Positions 22,481 through 34,032 of a stretch of DNA of 64,000 nucleotides are shown here, piece by piece. Location: positions 31,148,501-31,212,500 of the forward strand of contig NC_066265.1 in NCBI RefSeq assembly GCF_905404315.1, read 5' to 3'. The notes beneath the pieces are model-generated. The model was given only the letters and a program-made list of their open reading frames with translations. It had not been told where the DNA came from and searched no databases. Numbering within the stretch: position 1 is the first letter of the stretch; each line of letters starts with the position of its first letter. The DNA comes from Leptidea sinapis. Taxonomy: Eukaryota; Arthropoda; Insecta; Lepidoptera; Pieridae. Made by a program: the position numbers and the translations under genes.

Positions 22481-23284
22481 GATATGTCACTAGCGCGCCG
22501 AAAATCAATCGCCTAAATTGAGATAATTGGTTCATTTGGTCGCAGTCGGTCTCTCGATACGAAAACGGTACACACGCGTTTGTTGTTGACAGAATTGCTT
22601 ACAATTTGATATAGGTACAACATTAAAATGCCGTCTTGTGCTATGGGAAGATGCACTAAATACGAAAGTAAAAATATCATAGAATTACATACCACAGTTA
22701 AGAAATCATGAATTATAACATTTTATTTGATTTCATTATTTATATAACAAAATAAACATGTCGCCATGACAACGCCGATCGCCGCCAAGCCGATCATAGA
22801 TTAACGTACAGAAATGACAAAATATTGATGCGGTCTGTTGCGGGATGATCGAGGTATAATATTTTAGGAAATGATGTAAAAAAGATGTTGCAGTGAATGT
22901 AATACGATATGTAGTAATTTTTAATAAACAAGTGCGTATATAGGTAGCTGAACTATCAAACTACTAAAACAAGTTTAAGGGTAGGTAGCGGATGTAGACA
23001 GTGAGTGCCATTTGTTTACGTAGGAGTTTTTTCAGTAACACTGTCCCTTTCAGTATATCCCTTGCTAACTGCAGAAGAATCAATGGATCATTTTCTTCTT
23101 CTCCCATTACCTTATTGTAATAAACCCTCAACAGAAAGACATTCATAAATAATATAAGATACAAAAAATATTAATTGTAATCTTAAAACTTTTTGGGAGC
23201 TGTCGTTAGTAAAATTGTAAAAATGGAACCCTTACTGTAGATAGACCTTTTGGTTTTGTTTTGGTGTCTGTGTGTTTTTTATTA
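22481..23284. other. Unassigned DNA
   Basis: Two short minus frames (22513-22695, 22964-23164) lack any recognisable motif. No repeat identified. Confidence 0.45.
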
Positions 23285-23605
23285 TCTTATATATAAAATT
23301 CTCGTGTCACAATGTTCGTTCCCGTACTCCTCCGAAACGGCTTGACCGATTCTCATGAAATTTTGTGAGCATATTGAGTAGGTCTGAGATTCGGCTAACA
23401 TCTATTTTTCATATCCCTAAATGTTAAGGGTGGTCCACAGGATTTTTTTTTATTTTATTTTATTGATATTTTTTGTAAATTTGTTTGATTATGAGTCAGC
23501 ATTAAAAAATACATACAACTTCAAATTTTCACCCATCTACGATCAACAGTTACTTTTGTATCGCGATTTTAATATCGGCAATACAACGTTTGCTGGGTCG
23601 GCTAG
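23285..23605 (+). mobile_element. Nonautonomous Helitron, copy 1 of a tandem pair
   Basis: Starts TCTTATATATAAAATTCTCG directly after an A and ends GCTGGGTCGGCTAG. Helitrons start with TC, end with CTRR after a small hairpin, and insert between A and T. All are met here except that the 3' neighbour is a second copy. The hairpin GCTG-GGT-CGGC has one G-U pair. No helicase or Rep domain; it depends on a helper. Confidence 0.8.
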
Positions 23606-23916
23606 TCTTATATATAAAATTCTCGTGTCACAATGTTCGTTCCCGTACTCCTCCGAAACGACTTGACCGATTCTCATGAAATTTTGTGAGCATATTGAGT
23701 AGGTCTGAGACTCGGCCAACATATATTTTTCATAACCCTAAATGTTAAGGGTGGTCAACACGATTTTTTTTTTAATTTTTTTGACATTTTTTTTTATATT
23801 TGTTTGATTATGAGTTAACATTAAAAATACGTACAACTTTCACCCATCTACAATCAACAGTTACTTTTGTATCGCGTTTTTAATATCGGCAATACAACGT
23901 TTGCTGGGTCAGCTAG
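23606..23916 (+). mobile_element. Nonautonomous Helitron, copy 2 of a tandem pair
   Basis: Begins TCTTATATATAAAATTCTCG at the base after the CTAG of copy 1 and ends GCTGGGTCAGCTAG, followed by T (23917). The terminal hairpin here is perfect (GCTG/CAGC). Slightly shorter than copy 1 because of small deletions around the T-rich centre. Confidence 0.8.
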
Positions 23917-24528
23917 TTTTATGTATAAATAATTGATATCATCAATGTGGCTATATATTATAATAAATATTAAATATTTTTTTTATAAAATCAATAACAC
24001 ATTATCTATCTAAGTTTAATGCAGTTTTACTACTTTATAGCTTTTACTACATGAACTCGCGAATGAATCGTAATTTAGGCATAAATCACAGTGTACGGTA
24101 AAAAATCATATCTGATGAATTAAATGTATTTTTTCTATACAAATATGAAGCAACTAGCAAATTAGAGCTATCTCTTCTTCGCTTGCGATAATTGCATTTA
24201 CTATCCTTCTTTGACGTGTAATCGTAATGTAGTGTGCTATTGAAATGTTAAATTATTAATGTGTGCGTTAGTGTATCATTTTCAAACACTGAATGTTGTC
24301 TACGTAACCTTAACCCTTAAATATCATTGCTTAAAGCTATATAAATCTCCCATGTTTAAAACATAATCATTGACCACATCGTTTCTATAAGGCAATGTCG
24401 CCGTTGAAATGTATTTTTCTTTGACTGTGTCAAGTAATGTACTTTCTACATATTTTTTTACTAAAAGATACTATCTTTGAATGGCAGAAGAGGGATATTC
24501 GCGCTATTTATTTTCATATACCCAGTGT

Positions 24529-24530
<2 letters not shown>
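23917..24530. other. Unassigned AT-rich DNA
   Basis: Nothing coding or repetitive was recognised. Confidence 0.5.

Positions 24531-24588
<58 letters not shown>
24531..24588. repeat. (TA)n microsatellite, long
   Basis: Nearly 60 bases of uninterrupted TA. Likely length-polymorphic and an assembly risk. Confidence 0.95.
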
Positions 24589-24592
<4 letters not shown>

Positions 24593-24660
24593 CTGTTTCA
24601 GCGATCATGCTGTGGTTCTAGCCCAGAAAAATAATAAATTGTTAAAAGTAATAATAAATT

Positions 24661-24956
24661 AATACGGGGAGTGTTCCAAAGAGCTGTTTAACCTGGTTCC
24701 TGCCGCCGAATTCCACCTTCGCACGACACGCCACAAGTTAGGATATCATCCCCACTATCTGGATGTGTGGCGGTCCTCCACAGTGCGGTTTTCAAGGAGC
24801 TTTCTTCCTCGTACTACAAAGCTGTGGAATGAGCTTCCTTGTGCGGTGTTTCCGGGACGATACGACATGGGTACCTTCAAAAAGCGGCGGCGGGCGGCGG
24901 TGATCACTTAACACCAGGTGACCCGTACGCTCGTTTGTCCTCCTATTCCATAAAAA
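24661..24956 (+). mobile_element. Family A LINE, 5'-truncated, with internal deletion
   Basis: Plus-strand copy starting ACGGGGAGTGTTCCAAAGAG and coding CHLRTTRHKLGYHP-like, then FSRSFLPRTTKLWNEL. After TACCTTCAAAAAG about 60 bases are missing, joining directly to GCGGCGGTGATCAC. Ends TTCCATAAAAAA. Confidence 0.88.
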
Positions 24957-25054
24957 ACCCGTTCAGGCCGCCGAGCGTGCAAATCAATAATACATACATA
25001 CACACATACTTCTGTCGCAGTCGGGTAAAATAATTACAGTAAGACACTCATAAT

Positions 25055-25460
25055 ATTCAAATTCAATTCAAATTCAAATATTTTTATTCAAAATAGGATG
25101 TGACATCACTTATTGAAAGTCAAAAAACTACCACCCATTCCAAAATGAATGCCTCATGCCTGAGAAGAACGGGCGCAACAACATAACACAATACAATTAA
25201 ACTTATTATTTAATAGCCTGAGGGCGTTCGCTCCATTCCCAATTTGTGATATCATTAAGAAAGTCATCTATGTTATAGTAACCTTTACCACACAAATGTT
25301 TTTTAACAATTCCTTTGAATAACGTAATACTTTTGTTTTGAACATTTTCTGGGATCCTGTTGTAAAAGCATATACATCGCCCCACAAAAGATGTGCTAAC
25401 TCGACTTAGCCGAGTAGTAGGCGTTATAAGCTTATGTCTGTTCCTGGTCTAACACCAGTG
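25055..25460 (-). mobile_element. Family C LINE, 5'-truncated
   Basis: The minus strand encodes TRLSRVSTSFVGRCICFYNR and KHLCGKGYYNIDDFLNDITN then WEWSERPQAI, matching the copies at 15 and 45.6 kb. The 3' tail is the duplicated ATTCAAATTC run at 25056-25085. This copy has the longest intact reading frame of the three. Confidence 0.8.
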
Positions 25461-26039
25461 GTTATGACAGTTTGTAGCAAATTCAGATTATCAAGAATAT
25501 ATTGAGAATACATAGTGCATTATTGTAAACTTCTAAACAGCACTTATAATCGATTTAAATGATGAACATCGTCTCGTTTTATGTCACTAGAGATTTATTT
25601 CCGAATGTAATTAAATAGTAAAGACTAAAAACAATTCAAAAATGAAATAAATATATTTTGATTGAGAACTTTGGCTCTGCCGATCTTGGAATAATGACTC
25701 GCTATGAGAACCAGAACGCTAATTTCATGAAGTCATATAAAAGCTAGTTCGTGTTAGCTGCCAGTTGTAATCCCATTGTTGTACCTATAATATAATGGAA
25801 GAATTGTAATTTATTGTGACATACTTGTACGTACATGTATATTATGTATGGTATCAAACATTAAGCCTCATTAACCATTATATTTCCAACAGCCTTGGTG
25901 ACTCAGTCTTTAAGTTGAAAAGCTTACAATTAAACTATATCATTTGGAAGTGTCAAATAAATATATAAATAATAGCCAAGGGTGAAACACGAAACAATAT
26001 GATATCATATGATTCAGATTTGTGGCCACTTAACATTTC
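25461..26039. other. Unassigned AT-rich DNA
   Basis: No feature recognised. Confidence 0.5.
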
Positions 26040-26400
26040 ATATAAGCTATTCCATGTTTCGCGTACGATAGTGTTGAGGACCGGATCTCCCCCCCCCCCC
26101 CTAAACGTGGCTGCGTCCAAACATCAATTGACGACGTGGTTGCACAGATCCCCTCCGCCGGCGCATGGTCTATCCCAATTGAAGTCTTATCAGTTCTGGA
26201 AAAAAAAAATCTCGTAAAACGCGCGGCTGTAGAATGGTAGACATCCACGTTGCGGATGGAATTTCACATTTTATCCTAATGTCTGGTGGAATTCGGCTTC
26301 TGTGATTATCCCTCACAACTCCTCTAAGCAATTCCCCTTAGTATATTATGTATATGAACCCACATCTCTACGCAACTCCAAAGGAACAAAACGCTTGTAG
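26040..26400 (-). repeat. Retroelement remnant with C14 tract
   Basis: Contains GTAGACATCCACGTTGCGGA and GTGGAATTCGGC..CTGTGATT, landmarks of a widespread moth LINE 5' region, plus an uninterrupted run of cytosines at 26088-26101. The part at 26050-26105 is the inverted relative of the end of the GC-rich piece at 17.45-17.51 kb. No frame stays open. Confidence 0.45.
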
Positions 26401-27097
26401 ATTACTTTATCGTCGATGATTCCTGCTGCAAGAGGTCATAAGGATGAAACTGCTACTGGAGAGTGCCCGCCCAGACATTGCTCCTTGACATCATATTTAC
26501 CTGAAAATTCATCTATCGCACAAATCAATTCGCAAAAAGTATGGGCTTAGATTAAGGTTATCGACAGGCGTATTATACGCACTTCGTAGAACCATAAAGC
26601 CAAATTTAATAGTTTCGGAAGTGAAAGCGTCGATTCATTTTCTTTTAACTGCAAATTGTATCGGCCTTGGAGGCTAGGTGGTAAGTGGGCGGTCACCATT
26701 GTGCGTTGTGTTGTGGACCCGCGGCCATGGCAACCGGCAAGGCTTTGTGCTTATGACCTGTTCGACAGGTTGATATATATACCACCAATAAAAACATGCT
26801 GACATTGCATTTAACAGGAAGTCACACTAATATATACATAAGGGATACCACAGCCTACTACTACAATACAGTGCCACTTCGGATTTTTGAAAATGTAATT
26901 ATCTCGACAGCATAGTATATGTTTAGCACAGTATATCATTACTGGTGGTGGCGTCGTGACGCGGGTTGTACGGTCACTCTATATAGTAATTGGTCGCCCA
27001 ACACGGGCGGCGATGGCTGGTCCATGTGTCATGCTCGTAAAGGGGTGATATAAATCGGTTGGTGCGATATTGAGTTATTCGTCCATTTGTCGTGCAC
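26401..27097. other. Unassigned DNA
   Basis: 26655-26760 is GC-richer (GACCCGCGGCCATGGCAACC) but carries no coherent frame. Probably old repeat DNA. Confidence 0.4.
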
Positions 27098-27186
27098 ATC
27101 ATCGTCATTAGCCGGAAGACGTCCACTGCTGGACAAAAGCCCCTCTCAAAGATTTCCATGAAGATCGGTCCATTTGTGGCGCACAT
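27098..27186 (-). repeat. RTE LINE tail fragment
   Basis: Minus strand GCTTTTGTCCAGCAGTGGAC preceded by GGAAATCTTTGAGAGG matches the end of the RTE fragment at 9.1-9.26 kb, in the opposite orientation. Confidence 0.65.
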
Positions 27187-27195
27187 ACTAATGCA

Positions 27196-27326
27196 AATTT
27201 CAGACTTTTATGGTTTTCTCATGCATGCCTTAAAAAAAGAATGATCATAATCGGTTCACCTTCTCGAAAGTTCTGAGGTAAAAAAACTACCGACAAATTG
27301 ATAACCTCCTCCTTTTTTGAATTCGG
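27196..27326 (-). mobile_element. Family N fragment with TTAA edge
   Basis: The right edge reads CTCCTCCTTTTTTGAATTCGG and abuts TTAA (27327-27330). Inner sequence (CTTTTATGGTTTTCTCATG) matches, inverted, the copy at 50.25-50.6 kb. The other end is missing. Confidence 0.55.
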
Positions 27327-27330
27327 TTAA

Positions 27331-28129
27331 CAATATCATGTTGTGTTTATATTAACAAATCAAAACATGTAGATCTAAATCCACACAGACGTAATAACGG
27401 GGATAACTAGTATTAAATACAAACTAAACTCGTCTCTATTATGTGTCGTTGCCACACCTCTGCAAGCAATCATTCAAGGAACTGACATAATATGTTTGTT
27501 GTCACTAAAAATTATTATCAACTAAGACAATTTAACTACAGAGATGTGATAATTTGTCTCGATACATGCATTAGTCTTCAAAAGATTTCATTCAAAGCCG
27601 CTATGACTTGAATGTAACTGTGACAGAAACTTTTGCAATCGTTTAAATTATTCTCAATAATTTATTACAATGAAGGTATGGTTTAAGAATCTTTATTTCT
27701 CAAAAGAATTAACAATTCACTTACTGAGAAAACTTAAATTATCTTAAAAGTAAAAAGTAAGTAATTTACGTACAAAGCAAACGAGTATGAAAAGTAACAA
27801 AAGAAAGATTTACTAATATCTAATAGTACAACAAAATATAAAAACACACTAATAATATGAGAATCGGTGAGTAGTCACAATTACAATTAGTCACAAACCA
27901 CTAGAACAATAAATGAAATATGGCAGCACGAACAAAGTGAAAGAACCGGATCGCGCGTCACAGAATAAGATAACTGAATATGGCTTGACATTAGGAAGGA
28001 CAAGTTTGGAAAATTTTTAACTTAAAAGTATTGTGTAGTATATTGAAGTACTTACTATGGATATTTTATGTTTTTAATTATTTATAATATTATCTGTTTC
28101 AATGATTAAAAGTACTTACCCAAAGATAT
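27331..28129. other. Unassigned DNA
   Basis: From about 27690 there is repeat-like sequence (TCTTTATTTCTCAAAAG) that may belong to the LINE at 28.2 kb, but no frame supports it. Confidence 0.4.
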
Positions 28130-28440
28130 TAATTTTATGTTTTTAATTTGTGCTTAATTAATTCCTTTAACTTAAGAATGACATAAGTGATTTTCTTATT
28201 ATTTATTTGTATCTACTTAATCTAATTTAGATGACCGAAATATTTTTAGTTATATATGATTTTAATAGCCTTTTGAAACGCAAACTATTGACGGTATCTT
28301 TTATGTCATTTGGAATATTATTATAGAGATGAGCACCTTCATACATTAAGCAATTTTTACCATAATTCGTTCTTGGTGCTCTAAGAACCAGGTTATTAGC
28401 ACTCCTGAGGCACAATGAAGGTAGTTTACTTAATGGTGTA
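28130..28440 (-). mobile_element. LINE ORF2 C-terminal remnant, third LINE type
   Basis: The minus frame reads LRSANNLVLRAPRTNYGKNC, then YEGAHLYNNIPNDIKDTVNS and RFKRLLKSYIT. The pattern (basic segment, G...LYNxIP.xIK...F...LKSYL) is the C-terminal tail of many jockey/L2-like reverse transcriptases. Differs from families A and C in sequence. Confidence 0.65.
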
Positions 28441-28619
28441 TTTGGAATGACAATGACTATAGTTGTGGACAGTGTGACGGGATTCCCGAGGAGAAATTCG
28501 AGTGTGAACTTTGATTATATTCTTAAGAAATCTGTGGAGGTACTATTCAAATGTAAGTTAAAAATTTATACCTAGCCTTCCCATAAATACTAAAAGAAAG
28601 AAAAAAAATCTATGGCAAA

Positions 28620-29640
28620 TAACATTTATTACTTTTACAGTGTGTTAGTTTAATATATAAATATAAAACAATTTAAAATATAAAAAGCTTGTTCATTGTG
28701 GTCTCCATTGGCTGCAATATAGTCCTTTAAACGTTGAGGCCAGTTATTAATAGAATCACGCACTCTTTCCATGGGAAATTTCTTCACTGCCAATCGTACG
28801 GATTCTTTTAGGGACTCAAAATTATCATGGCGTTTAGAGCAAGCCGTGCTCTCTAAAACTGATCATAAATAATCCAGCAGATTAAGATCGGGACTAGATA
28901 ACGTCCAGCATTCAGCTCTGATTAAGTCCAAAACGTTTGTTTCCAACCAAGACTGCGTAGACCGAGCTTTATGACCCGGCGCCGAGTCTTGCAAGGACCA
29001 TTCTTGGTTATTGAGCATGGTGTTGATAGGGGCTTAACAACCTTCTCAAGAATGGTATCTTGATACACTTGTGCGGATGTGTTGACCCTTTTCACAAAGT
29101 TCTTTCACTCGTTCGTTGCACAGTCACTCCTTCACAGCTACTACCCCACCGAACCATCACTGAAGTCGTATAGTGCCTAAGTTGTCCCTAATAAGACTAA
29201 TTGGGAAGCTTCCGTAGAGCTTTGAGCATAAATGCGGTATAAAAAAAAATCTGTGACCTCCCATTGCGTACCGCTTCAGTAGTTGTTTCGGTTTCTATGG
29301 TTCTAGGTTCTATCTTCATCTCCTGAGATAAAATCTTTTGCTTTCGGAGAGGATTTCTTCGAGTTCTTTCCCTTACTGCTGTGGACCACCTTTTTCGTAA
29401 GAACACTACGGCCAGATGTTTTTCTGTCACAAACAGAGCAGGTCTCATTGTACCTTTAATAGCCCTACCATTAATAGCCCGGTACATAAACATTTTGCTA
29501 ATACCAAGCGTATGGAGAGTTTTGAAATTGCATTTGGCTCCATACCTACTTTGTGTAATGCAAACTCAGCGATTCGGTTTTCTATATCACCCCACTCCAT
29601 TTTAATATCGCAAAATATTGTACAATGTATTGGCGCCAAA
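28620..29640 (-). mobile_element. maT-type mariner transposon, dead
   Basis: Minus strand. Starting near 29601 the N-terminal helix-turn-helix part reads IENRIAEFALHKVGMEPNAI; after a frameshift the next segment reads MFMYRAING, and then RERTRRNPLRKQKILSQEMK. The C-terminal catalytic part (29010-28685) reads NQEWSLQDSAPGHKA with the second aspartate and SSPDLNLLDY with the third; 37 residues lie between them, the DD37D spacing of maT mariners. After it VRLAVKKFPMERVRDSINNW follows. Broken by frameshifts, an in-frame TGA just after the third Asp, and a missing middle. I could not define the terminal inverted repeats. Confidence 0.88.
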
Positions 29641-29719
29641 ATGAGAAAACTCAATGAACAATAATATAAAAGGGACAGATTCCAAATTCAAAAGCAATAT
29701 TTTTTTTATTTTTAATTGT

Positions 29720-30010
29720 AACAGTATTTATGGCCAGACTTTGAATAGTAATAAAATTCAAATCAAAATTACTTGATTCATGTAGGTCAAGGAAATGACA
29801 ATTGTCAAAAGTTTTCTTTTCTTGTTACACTTACCACCACTCCGGAATAGTTTGAGCTTTAATGAGAAGCTCAACAAGAAACTCATTGCCAATCTTTTAA
29901 AACAAAGTATACAGCTTCGTTTTATAAAACATTTCAAATACAATATATGTAAAGGTATGCAAAAAAAAATACTAAAACGTCAAATACTCAACGTCGTAAC
30001 ACAAGCAAGT
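29720..30010 (+). repeat. Family G repeat
   Basis: GGTCAAGGAAATGACAATTG, CTTACCACCACTCCGGAA, CAACAAGAAACTCATTG and AAATACTCAACGTCGTAACA follow one another as in the copy at 8.3-8.5 kb. A LINE 3' end is likely. Confidence 0.55.
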
Positions 30011-30141
30011 CAAAAAAATTAATGTTAATTAATAACTAAAAAACCACAAGAGTTATTGCGTATAGAAGATGTACCAATCTGCATACACCGTAAATAAATA
30101 AAGGTGTTTTAATTTGTAAATATAATAACTTTAATTTTAAG

Positions 30142-30251
30142 AACCTGAAGCAGAGTTTCTGGTCACAGGACCACAAGTAGCACCCCTTCACGAGAATGAA
30201 CGCATTGAAAAGCCTTCGTCTCCCTCGACCATATTTTACGGAAGGAAATAG
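30142..30251 (+). other. Possible coding stretch of unknown identity
   Basis: After an AG that could be a splice acceptor, 35 codons run to a TAG with an unusually balanced composition (PEAEFLVTGPQVAPLHENER, then IEKPSSPSTIFYGRK). It stands out from the AT-rich flanks and could be a terminal exon or a retroelement remnant. No partner exon was found. Confidence 0.2.
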
Positions 30252-31054
30252 CCCGCCCCATGTCGCCACCACAAGCAGTGGCATTTAAGCGAAATATTCT
30301 CTATCTCACATCAATTAAATGAAGATAGGCATTGTGAAAATGAAAAAATTACTTTCAATATTACGTTGTTTTGCAAAAAAAGGTCTTTTGAATTTTCTCT
30401 CTCGAGAAAAATAATGTACATCATAATATTACAGCAAAATGAGAGTAATAGAGAAGAATGAACGAAATTTATTAAAAATTTCTCGACAAACGGACAGATG
30501 AAAACATTATGATAGAGTATCCATTTTTAAGAGGTAGTAGAGTACTGCATGCAATCTTTAAATTTAAAAAATTTCCGGTTTCGCATATTTTATGTACATC
30601 TCTGCAGATACTGTAAAATTTTAGTACATACATAAAGAACCAATACATTTTTTACCGACTTTGTTAACGACTCCTACCAGAATGCAGTTTGTGGGTACGA
30701 GGTGAAGCCGAGAGCCTCAATACCTTCTAGGAAAAACGCAAAAATAATTTTTGAAACCTTTTCGGCAAACAAAACAATGATTTTATACTACACCATCATG
30801 GAATGTGTTTTCGTAGTGAAGGGCCGAAAGTGCGTCAATTATTACATACAAATATAGATGCGGTAAAAGTGTATGAAAATCTATTTCAGTGTTTGCATTT
30901 TCTGTTCCGCTAGGCTTATTAATATTTGGACGGAAAACAATACCGGCTAGTTATAATTTACATACCGACTGTCAAAAATACTAAATAAAAAATGGTTTAT
31001 TCTTAAGTAATTTTAAGGTCGCCTTGACGAAGCCTTCTTAGTAATAAAAAAAAA
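30252..31054. other. Unassigned DNA
   Basis: TTTTTTACCGACTTTGTTAA near 30650 resembles family N ends. No gene seen. Confidence 0.45.
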
Positions 31055-31082
31055 AAACAATTGACAATCATTTGTCAATTGC
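31055..31082. repeat. Short palindrome
   Basis: CAATTGACAA is inverted as TTGTCAATTG around a 4-base spacer, about 100 bases upstream of the mariner remnant; it could be part of that element's end. Confidence 0.6.
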
Positions 31083-31169
31083 TTTTTTTTACGCAACGAA
31101 AATGAAATTAAGTCGAAAAGATTTTAGAGCGATAATTTTTTTTTATTCAAAAATTTTCAAAAAGTTCTC

Positions 31170-31690
31170 TCTCTCCGCAAGACTGTGCTGCTCGTCTTCA
31201 AAATACTTTGGGGAGAGAAGCACCTAGCTTGAGCACCGTGAGGCGATGGTTTGCTGAATTTCGAGGTCGGGTTTCTTTCCATGACGAATTTCGTGAAGGG
31301 CGGCCTTCAACTGCTGTCAACGAAAATTATGTGGCTACTGTAAAGCGTCTAATTGAAGAAAACCCGCGGATTACCTATGAGACAATTCGAGGACTATTGG
31401 GGATTGGTATGACCCAAGTTAAGAAAATTTTACACGAACACGGCCAACAAAACTAAATCATTTTTAACTTCCGAAAAAGTATAACTCGTCACCCATCCTG
31501 CACATAGCCCCGACCTAGAACCCTGTGTATCTGTATTTTTCCCAAAATCAAAGATTTGATGAGAGGTTTCACTTATTACGTTTACCAATTCCGAAGAGGC
31601 AGTGATAGCGTTTAATCAGCACGTAGAAAACATGGCTCCAGGAGGTCTACTCGCAAAATCGACAACGATACATTCGGAACGATACGATAA
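31170..31690 (+). mobile_element. Mariner transposase remnant with internal deletion
   Basis: The plus frame 31208-31456 has a helix-turn-helix layout: LSTVRRWFAEFRGRVSFHDE, then REGRPSTAVNENYVATVKRL and TYETIRGLLGIGMTQVKKIL, typical of the N-terminal half of mariner (DD34D group) transposases. After a stop the sequence jumps to the C-terminal end (THPAHSPDLEPC, then FFPK and, in another frame, DLMRG). The whole first part of the catalytic domain is missing. Where active mariners have the third catalytic Asp (SPDLxPxD) this copy reads SPDLEPCV. Confidence 0.85.
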
Positions 31691-31699
31691 TACTCCGAA

Positions 31700-33533
31700 T
31701 ATATCGCAAGTAACCTACTCTAACAATTAATGTTCGAATTCCTTATCGTTTATCGTTACCATAGACTAATATTTTTATTTTTTTACGATGTTAGTGTGAA
31801 TGTAATATGTACAAACCTAAACATTATCTGTGCTTTGTTGCTGTGAAGTGTCAAAAGTCAAAACATAGTTTAGGCGCTAAGGACCATGCCAGACTCTGCA
31901 CCACCAATTTGGTATCATTTACACATAATGTAAATGTTAAAAAAATATGTAATGAATATAATATGATCATTTAAAATTGAATAAATAATACAAAACTCGC
32001 GGATAATAAAATGTAAAAAAAAGTAACTCAACCCTTCTCGTCGACTTCCTATTTCTCAGGCGGCCATTTGCATTATTTCTACGCATAAACGATCAACAAA
32101 ATGACTTAAATAACTTAGTAGTAAAAAAATCCTCTTGAGTAGTAAATCACATATAATTATTTTAATAATATTTATTAACTATGTATATTGTATGGCAAAT
32201 ATATCTATACAACTTGAACCGATAATAGCAACGACAGCCTAGATGGTGTCGTTGAGATTATCGTAAAAGTGACGTTTCATTATTTGTGAAATTCGAATAT
32301 TCGTCTCTGACATTTTCAACTAAGAGTAGGGTTAGGACCGATAATATCGAATAATGTTTCGTTCGTTCAATCATCGTTTCAACATTAAATACGACGTAAC
32401 TAAGAGTAGGATTCGACACGACTAATGCCACGATTTGTCGAATATAGATTTTAGGAGTAGGCCCCCTGATCTGTGGTTTTAAAAAAATGGTTCGTTCTAA
32501 AGGGAAATTTGACTTAAACCTTAACTATAACAGTTAATATTCTGCAACTTAGCCTAAGAATAAAATATCTGACTGATTGAACGTCACGTAAAAGGAGAAT
32601 ACTCGTTACAAAACAGTCATGGCGTTTTGTGATTTCCTCATTCATTCAACCATTATTCAATATAGGTACACGAAATTCCCCCAACGGGCGTGTCACATGA
32701 ACTAATGCGTCTCATATAAACATAATGTATCTATATTGTTTTACAAACAAGCAATTAAATGGGTAATTAAGATTATTCTAAATCTGGACGAATGTTTGAT
32801 AAGATTTATGTTTCAAAATTATGAGGAAAAAATAAACAATATCGCATAGTTTCAACAATTTTACTTTTTGATGTTTTGGTTCTTCAAGGTTTCAAATTTT
32901 AAACAAAATCTACCGACTCTAACATGCATATATGATTTATAATTGCTTTATATAATTTACCTTAATTTAAAATTTAACCTTTCCGATCCAGGAATCTCTG
33001 ATCACGCGGTATAAAATCTGTCAATGCGTACTATTTTACGTGTATTAATAGATTGCTTAAACTTAGAATGATTTGAGTGATTGTATCTGAAAGCTATTGA
33101 AACAAGCTATAAGACCATGGCAAAATAAACCATCTAATAAACAAAATAAGGACCCACTGGACTTCCGATTTCGGAACGTTAAGTTTTAAATTTTAAGCTA
33201 AGGTAAATATAAAGCAATAATTAAACATTGATTTAGAAATATCTAAATCTGTATTTTAATCATAATAATGGAAAATTATATCAGTCTGTTCTATACTAAA
33301 TATTTACAACATTAACAATAATCATTGAAACATCTGCATCGTCATAAAATTGTGAAAGAAATATAATATTTTCCCTACAGTCTCACTATATTCATAAATA
33401 TTCATGCTGGTTTAGTATCACATAGTTTTTCCTATTACAACTATCAGTTCTGTTTGTTTATCATAATAAATTGTTTTCATCTCAGGTTAACAAAAGTCAA
33501 AGAATTTCCTAGTAGGCTACTATAGGCCGATGC
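31700..33533. other. Unassigned DNA
   Basis: Long stretch without a supported feature. 32220-32460 contains several near-repeats of GACTAAG/GATAATATCG type but no clear element. Confidence 0.45.
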
Positions 33534-33764
33534 CTACTTGACGCAGTTCAGACTAAGTGTAAGGAATAATCCAGGTGAGATTTCTTTAGTTGTAGGCTTT
33601 AGCAATGTTCCATTTGGCTCTATCTGATTCAGATAATCCAGGTAGTTGTTGATTGATCGCAGAAGTTGGATGTTATTGTATATAGTTCTACTCAAGTCAG
33701 TTATTAAATCTATTGGTGATGTATTCATGTAAATGATGTCTTCTTTCATTCGTCCCGTTGCTGA
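33534..33764 (-). other. Hypothetical coding stretch
   Basis: A 71-codon minus frame (33749-33534) reads MNTSPIDLITDLSRTIYNNI and QLLRSINNYLDYLNQIEPNG. Its balanced composition and leucine spacing suggest an alpha-helical protein segment. A possible acceptor (CAG) lies just upstream on the minus strand. No family recognised, no partner exons found. Confidence 0.25.
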
Positions 33765-34032
33765 TTAAGGACCATTTTGGGGCCATCTATAAATAGATGT
33801 GATAAATCACAGTTTTAGGTGGCCTAACATATGGGCATACGACGCAAAGAATGCAAACATTAGCATTAAAAGTGATAATTATTTGATTATGCAAAAATTT
33901 CTATTGATTTCCAGGTATTTTTGTAATAGATGTTCTATTTTCTTGGACATAAAATTTTTCTAGCTTTTGGACAAAGTGCCAAGGTTTTTTCGTCACCTAT
34001 CCATTCGGGTTGGTCATAAATATTAATAATAT

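Noticed and set aside
24437..24662. Frames with long Tyr-Ile repeats
   Set aside because: Translation of the (TA)n microsatellite.
26030..26248. Minus frame of 72 codons
   Set aside because: Crosses a C14 run and repeat DNA; no similarity to any protein.
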